Counted from the stretch's first letter, positions 43,420 through 51,915 are shown. The stretch: 64,000 bases of DNA from Cellulomonas humilata (GCF_030814415.1 NZ_JAUSVB010000003.1:186001-250000); one strand, 5' to 3'. Program-made: numbers and translations. The notes: a model not told the origin generated them from the sequence alone.

Positions 43420-44339
43420 GCGCCGTCTCGGTCCCGGCACCCGCCCCGCAGGCCACGCCGCAGGAGATCCCGCTCCGCAAGGCGACGCGGTCGTCGGAGG
43501 CCGGTCGCGCCCAGTCGAAGATGGGGCGCCGAGCGCTCGGCGTCCTCGCCGTCGTGCTGGCCGCCATGTGGGTCTTCCCCATCTACTGGATGATCAACAG
43601 CGCCTTCCTGCCGGTGAACAAGCTCCAGACCCCGGAGCCGACGTTCTTCCCCGCGGGCGGCACGCTGTCGAACTTCCGCCGCGTGCTGGACGACCCGACG
43701 TTCTGGGCCGCGATGCGCATCTCGCTGGCAGTGGTGGTCGTCGTCCTCGTCGCGGCGCTGCTGTTCGCGTTCCTCGCCGCGCTGGCGGTCAGCCGGTTCC
43801 GGTTCCGCGGCCGCAAGGGCTTCATCCTCACGATCCTCGTGGTGCAGATGATCCCGGCCGAGGGCCTGTTCATCTCGCAGTACCAGATGCTCGACGGCTG
43901 GAACCTGGTCAACAAGATCGCCGGGCTCTCCCTGGTCTACACGGCGGCGATCCTGCCGTTCACGATCTGGATGCTGCGCGGGTTCGTCGCGGGCGTGCCG
44001 ATCGAGCTCGAGGAGGCCGGGATGGTCGACGGGCTCTCCCGGACCGCCGCCTTCTTCCGCATCACGTTCCCGCTGCTGGCTCCCGGGCTGGTCGCCGCCG
44101 GCGTCTACGGGTTCCTCCAGGCGTGGAACGAGTACACCCTGGCCCTCGTCGTGATGACCGACCCCGCGCAGCGCACGCTGCCGCTGTGGCTGCAGGGGCT
44201 CGTCGAGTCCAACCGCGCCACGGACTGGGGCGTCGTGATGGCGGGCTCGGCTCTCATCGCGATCCCCGTCATCGTCTTCTTCCTGTTCGTGCAGAACAAG
44301 ATGACGTCCGGGCTCGTCGCGGGTGCGGTGAAGGGCTGA
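43416..44339 (+). CDS. Sugar ABC transporter permease (MalG-type)
   Basis: Second permease of 307 residues with six helices and EAA loop ELEEAGMVDGLSRTAAFFRITFPLLAPG. A polar N-terminus of about 45 residues precedes helix 1. GTG start overlaps the preceding stop (GTGA) and its own stop lies one base before the ROK kinase. Together the two permeases form the channel of the importer. Confidence 0.92.
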   Translation: MSAVSVPAPAPQATPQEIPLRKATRSSEAGRAQSKMGRRALGVLAVVLAAMWVFPIYWMINSAFLPVNKLQTPEPTFFPAGGTLSNFRRVLDDPTFWAAMRISLAVVVVVLVAALLFAFLAALAVSRFRFRGRKGFILTILVVQMIPAEGLFISQYQMLDGWNLVNKIAGLSLVYTAAILPFTIWMLRGFVAGVPIELEEAGMVDGLSRTAAFFRITFPLLAPGLVAAGVYGFLQAWNEYTLALVVMTDPAQRTLPLWLQGLVESNRATDWGVVMAGSALIAIPVIVFFLFVQNKMTSGLVAGAVKG

Positions 44340-44340
44340 C

Positions 44341-45330
44341 GTGAACACGCAGGGGATCCCGACGCCGCACTGGGCGCCGGTCGGGAGTCAGTGGTCGGTC
44401 GGGCTCGACGTCGGCGGCACCAAGGTGCTCGGCGTGCTGCTCGACGCCGACGGCGTGGTGACGCACCAGTTGCGGTCGGCCACGGTCGGGGGAGCGGCCG
44501 GTGTGGTGGAGACCGCGGTCTCGGTCGTCGAGGAGCTCTGCGCGGGCGCCGGCATCCCGGTCGGCGAGCTGGCCGGGGTCGGCATCGGCCTGCCCGGCGT
44601 CGTCGACCCGTCGGACGGCACGGTCGAGCACGCGGTCAACCTCGGCATCGAGGAGCGCACCCCGCTCGGGTCGCTCGTCGCCGAGCGGCTCGGGGTGCGG
44701 GTCCGCGTCGAGAACGACCTCACCGTCGCCGTCGTCGGCGCCGCGCACACGGTCGACGGAGGGCATGCGTCGACCCAGGACGCCGTCGTGCACGACCTCG
44801 CCTTCCTCGCGCTCGGTACCGGCCTCGCCGCCGGGCTGCTCCTCGAAGGGCGCCTGCGCAGGGGATCGACCGGTGGTGCCGGGGAGATCGGGCACCTGAC
44901 GCTCGTCCCCGACGGCCTGCCGTGCAAGTGCGGTCAGCTCGGCTGCCTGGAGCAGTACGCGTCGGGCTCGGCGCTCGACACGGCCTGGCCCAGCAAGTAC
45001 GGGCGCCCCGCGCCCGAGGAGCTGTTCGCCGCGGCCGAGGCGGGCGACGCCGAGGCGATCGTGATCCGGGACCAGTTCGCCTGGGCGGTGGCCGCCGCGG
45101 TGCGGATCCTGGTGCTGACCTGCGACGTCGAGCTCGTCGTCATCGGCGGCGGCGTGAGCGCGCTGGGGCAGCCGCTGCTGCGGGCGGTCACGGCCGAGCT
45201 CGAGCGTGAGGCGCACTCATCCCCGTTCCTTGCCACCATGGGACTGGCGCGACGCGTGAGCCTCGCGCCCGCGGACGTGCCGGTCGGCGCGGTCGGCGCG
45301 GCACTGCTCGGTCGAGGGGAGTACGTCTGA
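44341..45330 (+). CDS. ROK-family sugar kinase (glucokinase/GlcNAc-kinase-like)
   Basis: ROK kinase of 329 residues without a DNA-binding domain: ATP motif VGLDVGGTKVLG at about 20-31, ENDLTVAVVGAAHTVDG, sugar-binding GEIGHLTL and zinc motif CKCGQLGCLE. Between the permeases and nagB, it probably phosphorylates incoming N-acetylglucosamine, glucosamine or glucose in the cytosol. GTG start one base after the permease stop; its stop shares one base with the nagB ATG. Confidence 0.9.
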   Translation: MNTQGIPTPHWAPVGSQWSVGLDVGGTKVLGVLLDADGVVTHQLRSATVGGAAGVVETAVSVVEELCAGAGIPVGELAGVGIGLPGVVDPSDGTVEHAVNLGIEERTPLGSLVAERLGVRVRVENDLTVAVVGAAHTVDGGHASTQDAVVHDLAFLALGTGLAAGLLLEGRLRRGSTGGAGEIGHLTLVPDGLPCKCGQLGCLEQYASGSALDTAWPSKYGRPAPEELFAAAEAGDAEAIVIRDQFAWAVAAAVRILVLTCDVELVVIGGGVSALGQPLLRAVTAELEREAHSSPFLATMGLARRVSLAPADVPVGAVGAALLGRGEYV

Positions 45331-46112
45331 TGGAGGTCGTCATCGCACCGGGCCCCGAGCTGGGCCGGCTGGCCGCCTCGGCGATCGAGCAGCTGGTGCG
45401 TGAGCAGCCCGACACGGTCCTCGGACTCGCGACGGGGTCGAGCCCGCTCGCGGTGTACGACGAGCTGGCCCGGCGGCACGCCGAGCACGACCTGTCGTTC
45501 GCCCGCGTCCGCGCGTTCATGCTCGACGAGTACGTCGGCCTCGCCGCCGACCACCCGGAGCGCTACCGCAACGTCATCGAGAAGGAGATCGCGTCGCGCG
45601 TGGACTTCGCGCCCGGTGCGGTGCAGGGGCCGGACGGCCTCGCCGAGGACCTCGTGGCCGCGTGCGCCGCGTACGAGGAAGCCATCGCGTCCGTCGGGGG
45701 AGTCGACCTGCAGCTCCTCGGCATCGGTACCGACGGCCACATCGCCTTCAACGAGCCGGGCTCGTCGCTCGCGTCGCGCACCCGCATCAAGACCCTCACG
45801 CGCCAGACGCGCGAGGACAACGCACGCTTCTTCGGCGGCGACATCGACCAGGTGCCGCAGCACTGCCTCACCCAGGGGCTGGCGACGATCATGTCCGCCC
45901 GGCACCTGGTGCTCCTGGCCACCGGCCGCGGCAAGGCCGAGGCGGTGCACCAGCTGGTCGAGGGCCCGGTCAGCGCGATGTGGCCGGCGACGATCCTGCA
46001 GCACCACCCGCACGTCACGGTGCTCGTCGACGACGCCGCCGCGAGCCGCCTCCAGCTGGCCGACTACTACCGCGAGACGTTCGCCGCGAAGCCGGACTGG
46101 CAGGGCCTCTGA
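45330..46112 (+). CDS. nagB: Glucosamine-6-phosphate deaminase
   Basis: NagB of 260 residues converts glucosamine 6-phosphate to fructose 6-phosphate and ammonia. Conserved: GLATGSSP phosphate loop (32-39), FMLDEYVGL with Asp66, and GIGTDGHIAFNEP with Asp135, His137 and Glu142, matching the spacing of E. coli D72, D141, H143 and E148. Last gene of the amino-sugar operon. No nagA deacetylase is present in the window, so either it is elsewhere or the imported sugar is free glucosamine. Confidence 0.95.
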   Translation: MEVVIAPGPELGRLAASAIEQLVREQPDTVLGLATGSSPLAVYDELARRHAEHDLSFARVRAFMLDEYVGLAADHPERYRNVIEKEIASRVDFAPGAVQGPDGLAEDLVAACAAYEEAIASVGGVDLQLLGIGTDGHIAFNEPGSSLASRTRIKTLTRQTREDNARFFGGDIDQVPQHCLTQGLATIMSARHLVLLATGRGKAEAVHQLVEGPVSAMWPATILQHHPHVTVLVDDAAASRLQLADYYRETFAAKPDWQGL

Positions 46113-46116
46113 CCTG

Positions 46117-46869
46117 TCAGGCGAGCCGGTCGAGCAGCGCGTTCATCCCCAGCAGGATGCCGACGCCGACCACGGCGAAGGCGGGCAGCAGCCACGCGGC
46201 GAGGATGTCGGCGCGCACGTTGCGGCGTCGTACCCACTCCGGGTCCGCCCCGGGTGCGCTCACCAGGTCCGCCGTCGGCTGACGCCTCGCCCGCACGGTG
46301 CCGACGATCGCGTCACCGACGAGCAGGAGGGCCCCGACGGTCACGGCGACCGCGTCGGGCACCGTCGCGACGGTCGTGGTGAGCAGCATCCCGAGGGCCA
46401 CGACCGCTCCGAGCGTCGCCACGATGACACCGGCCGCGGCGGCCATCCCGCGCCAGCGGACAGGGGCGGTGCGGCCGAGCACTCGCACGGTGAGCACGCA
46501 TCCCACGAGCACCACGGCCAGCCCGAGCAGCCAGCCGACGGTGATGGCGAGGTCGGGACCGTCGTCGACGACGCAGGCCATGACGACCACGAGCCCGACG
46601 AAGCCGACCAGAGCCCGACCGGTCGTCCGGAGGTCGTCGCGCAGCGGGGTCCGGGTGCGGCCCTCGCTCGCCGTGAGGCTCTCGGCGTACGTTGCGGGGG
46701 CACCGAAGGCCGCTTGGGCGTCGAGGCCGCTGTCCGCACAGAACTCGTCGACCTCCGCCAGGATCTCGCCGATCCTCGAGCCGGGGACGTCCCGCATCCG
46801 CAGGGCGAGGACGAGCTCGTCGCGCCAGCCCGGGGAGATCGTCGGAGCTGTGGACCACGTGTCGGTCAT
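46117..46869 (-). CDS. PadR-linked membrane protein (HAAS-like)
   Basis: Protein of 250 residues: a soluble N-terminal helical domain (about 1-75; DELVLALRMRDVPGSRIGEILAEVDEFCADSG) resembling HAAS/DUF1700 signalling domains, then five to six hydrophobic helices. Its ATG overlaps the stop of the PadR regulator gene (ATGA), the usual partner of HAAS proteins. Likely a membrane partner in envelope or lipid stress control. Specific function unknown. Confidence 0.75.
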   Translation of the reverse strand: MTDTWSTAPTISPGWRDELVLALRMRDVPGSRIGEILAEVDEFCADSGLDAQAAFGAPATYAESLTASEGRTRTPLRDDLRTTGRALVGFVGLVVVMACVVDDGPDLAITVGWLLGLAVVLVGCVLTVRVLGRTAPVRWRGMAAAAGVIVATLGAVVALGMLLTTTVATVPDAVAVTVGALLLVGDAIVGTVRARRQPTADLVSAPGADPEWVRRRNVRADILAAWLLPAFAVVGVGILLGMNALLDRLA

Positions 46870-47273
46870 CAGGCCGTCCTCCGGGGGGTGGGTAGACGCT
46901 CGGACGGCGCCGACGCCGCAAAGGCGGCGGCGGTCGGGTCCGCTGAGGGGTCGACGATCGCGACCGTGAGGTCGGCGAACGCCCGCCAGGCACTGCCGCG
47001 ACGGCTGAGCTCCGCGCGTCCCGCGGGGGTGAGCGCGAAGTACTTGCGACCCGGACCGCCGACGCCCGGGCGCCACTGGGTGGTGACCAGGTCGGCCTGC
47101 TCGAGCCGGACGAGCAGCGGGTAGAGCGTGCCGCCCTTGACCGAGCCGAGCCCGAGCTCGTCGAGCCGGGCGGTGATGGCGTAGCCGTAGGTGCTGCCCT
47201 CGGCGAGGACGGCCAGGACGCAGACGTCCAGAACGCCGCGCAGCCACTCGCCAGGCCAGGGATCGGAGCTCAC
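46869..47273 (-). CDS. PadR-family transcriptional regulator
   Basis: PadR winged-helix repressor of 134 residues: LRGVLDVCVLAVLAEGSTYGYAITARL, KGGTLYPLLVRLEQADLV recognition and wing region, and GPGRKYFALTPAGRAEL. The C-terminal dimerisation part is short. GTG start. The promoter overlaps TAGACAG inverted repeats, so autorepression is likely. It controls the coupled membrane-protein gene. Confidence 0.9.
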   Translation of the reverse strand: MSSDPWPGEWLRGVLDVCVLAVLAEGSTYGYAITARLDELGLGSVKGGTLYPLLVRLEQADLVTTQWRPGVGGPGRKYFALTPAGRAELSRRGSAWRAFADLTVAIVDPSADPTAAAFAASAPSERLPTPRRTA

Positions 47274-47277
47274 GAGC

Positions 47278-47309
47278 TAGACAGTACGGCTGACTAGTCT
47301 GTCTGTCTA
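47278..47309 (-). promoter_or_regulatory. PadR promoter and operator
   Basis: On the minus strand TAGACA (47309-47304) and TACTGT (47286-47281) are -35 and -10 with a 17-base spacer, seven bases before the GTG. TAGACAG at 47278-47284 and its inverse at 47303-47309 form an inverted repeat covering both elements. An ACTAGT palindrome lies between (47293-47298). Confidence 0.65.
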
Positions 47310-47383
47310 TGTAGTCGACGACACCCGGGAAGACACCCCGAGGGGCTCGGGTCGTGTCGGCCTCCCGACGTACACTTCACGCC

Positions 47384-47764
47384 ATGAGCGAGCCCCTGCC
47401 TCCGAGCACCGGACCCGACGACCCGTTCTCCTCGGACCCGGGCACGTCGACCAGCGTGCTGGAGCGCGAGGAGACCACCGAGCAGGTCGAGCCGGGGGAC
47501 CACGAGCGGTTCGCGCACTACGTGCGCAAGGAGAAGATCCTCGACTCCGCCATCAGCGGCAAGCCCGTGATCGCGCTCTGCGGCAAGGTGTGGGTGCCGG
47601 GCCGGGACCCGAACAAGTTCCCCGTCTGCCCCGTCTGCAAGGAGATCTACGAGGGCCTGCGCGAGCCGCAGGACGGCGACGGCGACAAGAACGCGGGCGG
47701 CAAGGGCTCCGGCGGCGGTCGGAAATGGGGCTTCGGCCGCAACCCCGGCAGCGGCGGCGCGTGA
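47384..47764 (+). CDS. DUF3039 domain protein
   Basis: Protein of 126 residues with an acidic N-terminus, a conserved core HERFAHYVRKEKILDSAISGKPVIALCGKVWVP and a zinc-like CxxC pair (FPVCPVCKEIYEGL). The tail is Gly-Lys rich. DUF3039 is an actinobacterial family of unknown function. ATG 47384 lies seven bases after TACACT (47371-47376), without a ribosome site. Its stop overlaps the helicase GTG (GTGA), so the two are translationally coupled and probably work together. Confidence 0.87.
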   Translation: MSEPLPPSTGPDDPFSSDPGTSTSVLEREETTEQVEPGDHERFAHYVRKEKILDSAISGKPVIALCGKVWVPGRDPNKFPVCPVCKEIYEGLREPQDGDGDKNAGGKGSGGGRKWGFGRNPGSGGA

Positions 47765-49581
47765 CGGCCGCCCCGCGCCCGTCCTCCCTCCCCTCGACCC
47801 ACGCGTCCTCGTCGGCGGCCTCTCAGCTGCCGCCGGCGTTCCCCGCGCGAGCGCCCTGGGGCACGGCGGGCAAGCTGCGCGCCTGGCAGGCGGAGGCGAT
47901 CGAGCACTACCGGACGGCCAACCCGCGTGACTTCCTCGCGGTGGCCACCCCGGGGGCCGGCAAGACGACGTTCGCCCTGCGGATCGCCACCGAGCTCCTG
48001 GAGGCGAAGCTGGTCCGTCGCGTGACCGTCGTCGCGCCCACCGAGCACCTCAAGCGCCAGTGGGCCGACGCGGCCGCGCGGGTGGGCATCACGCTCGACC
48101 CCAACTTCAGCAACGCGCAGGGTCGGCACGGCCACGGCTTCGACGGCGTCGCGGTGACCTACGCGCAGGTGGCCAGCAAGCCCGCGCTGCACGCCGCCCG
48201 CACCGCGGCCGCGCCCACGCTGGTGATCCTCGACGAGGTGCACCACGGCGGTGACGCGCTGTCCTGGGGGGACGCCGTCCGGGAGGCCTTCGAGGGTGCC
48301 ACCCGCCGGCTGGCCCTGACCGGCACCCCGTTCCGGTCCGACACGGCAGCGATCCCGTTCGTGCGGTACGACCGCGACCGCGACGGGATCCGGCGCAGCG
48401 TCGCCGACTACACCTACGGCTACGGCGACGCGCTGCGCGACCACGTCGTGCGCCCGGTGATCTTCCTGTCCTACAGCGGCTCGATGCGCTGGCGCACCAA
48501 GGCCGGCGACGAGATCAGCGCCCGGCTGGGGGAGCCGCTGACCAAGGACATCACCGCGCAGGCGTGGCGGACCGCCCTGGACCCGAACGGGGAGTGGATC
48601 CCGAGCGTGCTCGCGGCCGCCGACCGCCGGCTGTCCGAGGTGCGCAGGGCCATCCCCGACGCGGGCGCGATGGTCATCGCCACGGACCAGACCGATGCCC
48701 GGGCGTATGCGGGCCACCTCGCGCGGATCACGGGGAAGTCCCCGACGATCGTCCTGTCCGACGACGACGGGGCGAGCGACCGGATCGACGAGTTCTCCGC
48801 GAGCGACTCCCGCTGGCTCGTCGCGGTCCGGATGGTCTCGGAGGGTGTCGACGTGCCCCGCCTGGCCGTCGGCGTCTACGCGACCAGCACCGCGACGCCG
48901 CTGTTCTTCGCGCAGGCGGTCGGCCGATTCGTGCGCGCACGTCGCCGCGGCGAGACCGCGTCGGTCTTCCTGCCGAGCGTCCCGCAGCTGCTCGCCCTGG
49001 CCAACACCCTCGAGCTGGAGCGGGACCACGCGCTGGACCGGCCGAAGACGCTCGAGGAGCAGGGCGTCGACGTCGGCCTGGACGACGGGCTGCTGGACGA
49101 GGCGAACCGCGAGCGCAACGGTGCCGACGAGATCGGCCCGGACGGCAAGCAGGGCGCGTTCGAGGCACTGGAGGCGCAGGCGTCGTTCGACCGGGTGCTG
49201 TTCGACGGCGGCGAGTTCGGCGCGGGCGCCGAGATGGGGTCCGACGAGGAGCTGGACTTCTTGGGCCTGCCCGGGCTGCTGGACGTCGACCAGGTCTCCG
49301 CGCTGCTCCGGCAGCGGCAGGCGGACCAGATCAGCGGGCGCAAGAGGGCCGGCTCGACGGCCGAGGCGCTGGCCGAGATGGACCACCGCAAGCAGGCGGA
49401 GCTGCGCAAGGAGCTGTCGCAGCTGGTGGGCGCATGGGCGCGCAAGAGCGGTCAGCCGCACGGCTCCGTGCACAACGAGCTGCGGCGCCGGTGCGGCGGT
49501 CCGGAGGTCGCCCTGGCGGACCCGGACCAGCTCACGGCGCGGGTGGCCATGGTCCGCGGGTGGTTCGTCGGCAAGAAGTAG
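47761..49581 (+). CDS. DEAD/DEAH-box (SF2) helicase
   Basis: Superfamily 2 helicase of 606 residues. Walker A TPGAGKTT at 63-70, DEVH box at 158-161, motif III-like ALTGTPFRSD, and motif VI-like AVGRFVRARRRGE after VSEGVDVP. The C-terminal 150 residues are a distinct helical region. It resembles the actinobacterial XPB/Rad25-like or UvrB-like helicase-type ATPases. Coupled to the DUF3039 gene. Substrate (DNA or RNA) cannot be told; DNA repair is plausible. Confidence 0.87.
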   Translation: MTAAPRPSSLPSTHASSSAASQLPPAFPARAPWGTAGKLRAWQAEAIEHYRTANPRDFLAVATPGAGKTTFALRIATELLEAKLVRRVTVVAPTEHLKRQWADAAARVGITLDPNFSNAQGRHGHGFDGVAVTYAQVASKPALHAARTAAAPTLVILDEVHHGGDALSWGDAVREAFEGATRRLALTGTPFRSDTAAIPFVRYDRDRDGIRRSVADYTYGYGDALRDHVVRPVIFLSYSGSMRWRTKAGDEISARLGEPLTKDITAQAWRTALDPNGEWIPSVLAAADRRLSEVRRAIPDAGAMVIATDQTDARAYAGHLARITGKSPTIVLSDDDGASDRIDEFSASDSRWLVAVRMVSEGVDVPRLAVGVYATSTATPLFFAQAVGRFVRARRRGETASVFLPSVPQLLALANTLELERDHALDRPKTLEEQGVDVGLDDGLLDEANRERNGADEIGPDGKQGAFEALEAQASFDRVLFDGGEFGAGAEMGSDEELDFLGLPGLLDVDQVSALLRQRQADQISGRKRAGSTAEALAEMDHRKQAELRKELSQLVGAWARKSGQPHGSVHNELRRRCGGPEVALADPDQLTARVAMVRGWFVGKK

Positions 49582-49843
49582 CCGTCGGGTCCATGAGCAT
49601 CGCGCGATTACATCAAGCGAAGGTAAAGTCGCAAGAGCCATCTCACCATGCGGACAGGCTCACCCAGCGGTAAACCTGCAGGTCACGGCTCTGGACGCGT
49701 GACCACATAGCAGTCCGCGTGCCCCGCGCAACTTTTCTCTCGACGTGCCGACACCCTCCAGCCCTGCCACATTTGTCCTGTGACACACGGCGCCGGGTAC
49801 CCCCGGATGTCGTATCGGTGACCACAGAACGAAAGGGTCAACC

Positions 49844-49999
49844 ATGCCTAGCTGGCTCATCCTCATCCTTGTCGGTGTCGTCCTCGTCGTCCTCGGCGTC
49901 GCCACGTCCATCGGACAGTGGCTCATCTGGATCGGTGTGATCGTGCTCGTCGTCAGCCTGATCCTCGGGCTCGTCGGCCGGGGCCGTTCGCGGGTCTAG
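49844..49999 (+). CDS. Small hydrophobic membrane protein (51 residues)
   Basis: Protein with two hydrophobic stretches (LILILVGVVLVVLGVAT and IWIGVIVLVVSLILGLVG) joined by SIGQWL and ending in RGRSRV. AAAGGG lies about six bases before the ATG. A GGGTAC hexamer about 50 bases upstream resembles the -10 of actinobacterial stress sigma factors (SigB/SigH). Codon use and position before a strong convergent terminator support a real gene. Function unknown, possibly a stress-induced membrane peptide. Confidence 0.65.
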   Translation: MPSWLILILVGVVLVVLGVATSIGQWLIWIGVIVLVVSLILGLVGRGRSRV

Positions 50000-50018
50000 A
50001 CACCCAGACCGCAGTGCC

Positions 50019-50060
50019 GGCGCTGCGGCTCGGGCCCCTCAGTCCCCGAGCCGCAGCGCC
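50019..50060. terminator. Bidirectional hairpin between small protein gene and pncB
   Basis: Arms 50019-50034 and 50045-50060 are perfect 16-base complements with a ten-base loop. The hairpin overlaps the last codons of pncB (LRLGD) and follows the small protein stop by 20 bases, serving both convergent genes. Confidence 0.75.
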
Positions 50061-51382
50061 ACGGTCGGCACCGCTGCCTCGTCGTCCGACAACCGTCGCG
50101 CCCCGCGCGGCAGCTCGTCGCGCGAGGCGCGGTGCCGTTCTGTTGCCCGGCGCACCCCGTCGGCGCCGACCCATCGCGGGTCGACCTCCCCGTCGGTCAC
50201 CAGGGGCACGTGCAACGCGCGCAGCGACGCGTCGTCGGACACCCAGCCCCGGACCTCGTCGTCGGGACCCGAGACGAGCACCTCCTCGACCGCTCGCCCG
50301 TCGGCCCCCAGCCGTCGTGCCGCCGCCTTGCGCCCCCCGACGCTGGTCTTGCCCCGGGCGGCCTTCGCCACCGGCGCCAGCGCCCCGTCGGCGCCCTCGC
50401 GGGCGACCAGCTTGTAGACCATCCCGCACGTCGGCGCCCCGGAGCCCGTCACCACCGACGTGCCCACCCCGTACGAGTCGACGGGCGCCACCGCGAGCGA
50501 CGCGATCGCGAACTCGTCCAGGTCCGACGTGACCGTGATCTTCGTGCTCCGGGCACCGGCCTCGTCCAGCTGCGCACGGACCTCGTGCGCGAGGACCCCC
50601 AGGTCACCGGAGTCCAGCCGCACCGCTCCGAGCCCCGTCCCCGCCGCCGCCAGCGCGAGCTCCACACCACGACGCACGTCGTAGGTGTCGACCAGGAGCG
50701 TCGTGCCCGTGCCCAGCGACGCCACCTGCGCCGCGAACGCGGACGCCTCGTCGTCGTGCAGGAGCGTGAACGCGTGCGCGGCCGTCCCGATCGTCGCCAG
50801 CCCGTACCGGCGCCCAGCCTCGAGGTTCGACGTCCCCGCGAAGCCGGCGACCACGGCCGCCCGGGCCGCCGCGACCGCCGCCTCCTCGTGCGCGCGCCGC
50901 GACCCCATCTCCAGGCAGGGGCGGTCGACCGCCGCGCTGGTCATGCGGGACGCCGCCGACGCGACCGCCGAGTCGTAGTTGAGGATCGACAGGACGACCG
51001 TCTCCAGCAGGACGGCCTCCGCGAACGTGCCCTCGACGACCATGACCGGCGACGACGGGAAGAACGCCTCACCCTCCGCGTACCCGACGACCGAGCCCGT
51101 GAACCGGTAGTCCGCCAGGTACGCGAGCGTCGCGTCGTCGACCACCCGCTCGTCGGCCAGCCAGTCGAGCTCGGCCGCGTCGAACCGGAACCGCGGCAGC
51201 GACTCGAGCACCCGGCCGGTCCCGGCCAGCACCCCGTAGCGCCGGCCCGCGGGGAGCCGCCGGGTGAACACCTCGAACACGCAGCGCCGGTCCGCCGTCC
51301 CGTCGGCCAGCGCCGCCTGGAGCATCGTCAGCTCGTAGCGGTCGGTGAGGAGCGCGGCGCTGGGCGGCTGCGGGGCGGTCAT
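50039..51382 (-). CDS. pncB: Nicotinate phosphoribosyltransferase
   Basis: NAD-salvage enzyme of 447 residues converting nicotinate and PRPP to nicotinate mononucleotide. Conserved segments: LLTDRYELTMLQAAL start, FEVFTRRLPAGRRYGVLAG, SRRAHEEAAVAAARAA, TIGTAAHAFTLLH (catalytic His region) and LVDTYDVRRGVE, VRLDSGDLG. The ATG at 51382 gives the family start; in-frame extension to 51589 runs through the 91-bp repeats. Single gene adjacent to clpS, a conserved actinobacterial neighbourhood. Confidence 0.94.
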   Translation of the reverse strand: MTAPQPPSAALLTDRYELTMLQAALADGTADRRCVFEVFTRRLPAGRRYGVLAGTGRVLESLPRFRFDAAELDWLADERVVDDATLAYLADYRFTGSVVGYAEGEAFFPSSPVMVVEGTFAEAVLLETVVLSILNYDSAVASAASRMTSAAVDRPCLEMGSRRAHEEAAVAAARAAVVAGFAGTSNLEAGRRYGLATIGTAAHAFTLLHDDEASAFAAQVASLGTGTTLLVDTYDVRRGVELALAAAGTGLGAVRLDSGDLGVLAHEVRAQLDEAGARSTKITVTSDLDEFAIASLAVAPVDSYGVGTSVVTGSGAPTCGMVYKLVAREGADGALAPVAKAARGKTSVGGRKAAARRLGADGRAVEEVLVSGPDDEVRGWVSDDASLRALHVPLVTDGEVDPRWVGADGVRRATERHRASRDELPRGARRLSDDEAAVPTVALRLGD

Positions 51383-51419
51383 AGCCTCAACGTAGGGCGG
51401 ACGGCGCCGCCGGACCCGT

Positions 51420-51510
51420 CGACCTGTTCTTGTGGTCGCGCTGACCTTGCGTTCTGCTCCGGGCGGGTGCGCTGGCGCGCCCCCACCCTCCGCTGCACTC
51501 CAGGTCAGCG
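51420..51510. repeat. 91-bp palindromic repeat, copy 1
   Basis: First of two head-to-tail 91-bp units in the gap between pncB and clpS. Ends carry a 13-base inverted repeat (GTCGCGCTGACCT and its complement), and the interior has a second GC-rich hairpin. It differs from copy 2 at two positions (51424 and 51455). A degenerate inverted copy is at 21508-21585. Confidence 0.8.
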
Positions 51511-51601
51511 CGACTTGTTCTTGTGGTCGCGCTGACCTTGCGTTCCGCTCCGGGCGGGTGCGCTGGCGCGCCCCCACCCTCCGCTGCACTCCAGGTCAGC
51601 G
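51511..51601. repeat. 91-bp palindromic repeat, copy 2
   Basis: Second tandem copy, identical to 51420-51510 except for two substitutions. It ends eight bases before the clpS -10-like hexamer, so it may carry or influence that promoter. Read as coding it yields the same peptide twice, which is not a real protein. Confidence 0.8.
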
Positions 51602-51621
51602 CTCCACCTACAGTGGACGAC

Positions 51622-51915
51622 GTGCCTGTACAGACCCTCCCCGACGCCAGCGTCGAGCAGGAGGAGAAGACCGCGGTCGCCGACCCGTGGGTGACGATCG
51701 TCTGGAACGACCCCGTCAACCTGATGAGCTACGTGACGTACGTGTTCGAGTCCTACTTCGGTCACCCTCGCCAGAAGGCCGAGCGACTCATGAAGCAGGT
51801 GCACGAGCAGGGGCGGGCGGTCGTGTCGACCGGTTCGCTCGAGGCGATGGAGGTCGACGTGCAGGCCATGCACGGCTTCGGGCTCTGGGCGACGCTCCAG
51901 CGCAGCGGTCAGTGA
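51622..51915 (+). CDS. clpS: ATP-dependent Clp protease adaptor ClpS
   Basis: Adaptor of 97 residues delivering N-degron substrates to ClpC/ClpA. Core: [26 protein letters not shown], with the NDP segment contacting the N-end residue, then [44 protein letters not shown] 51622 lies seven bases after TACAGT (51609-51614) and lacks a ribosome site, suggesting leaderless translation; an in-frame GTG at 51613 overlaps that hexamer and is less likely. Its stop shares a base with the DUF2017 ATG. Confidence 0.92.
   Translation: MPVQTLPDASVEQEEKTAVADPWVTIVWNDPVNLMSYVTYVFESYFGHPRQKAERLMKQVHEQGRAVVSTGSLEAMEVDVQAMHGFGLWATLQRSGQ

Noticed and set aside
51432..51620. Repeated peptide ([13 protein letters not shown]...) encoded in the 91-bp units as an N-terminal extension of clpS
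   Set aside because: The peptide is a translation of the intergenic repeat; clpS starts at 51622 seven bases after a -10-like hexamer.
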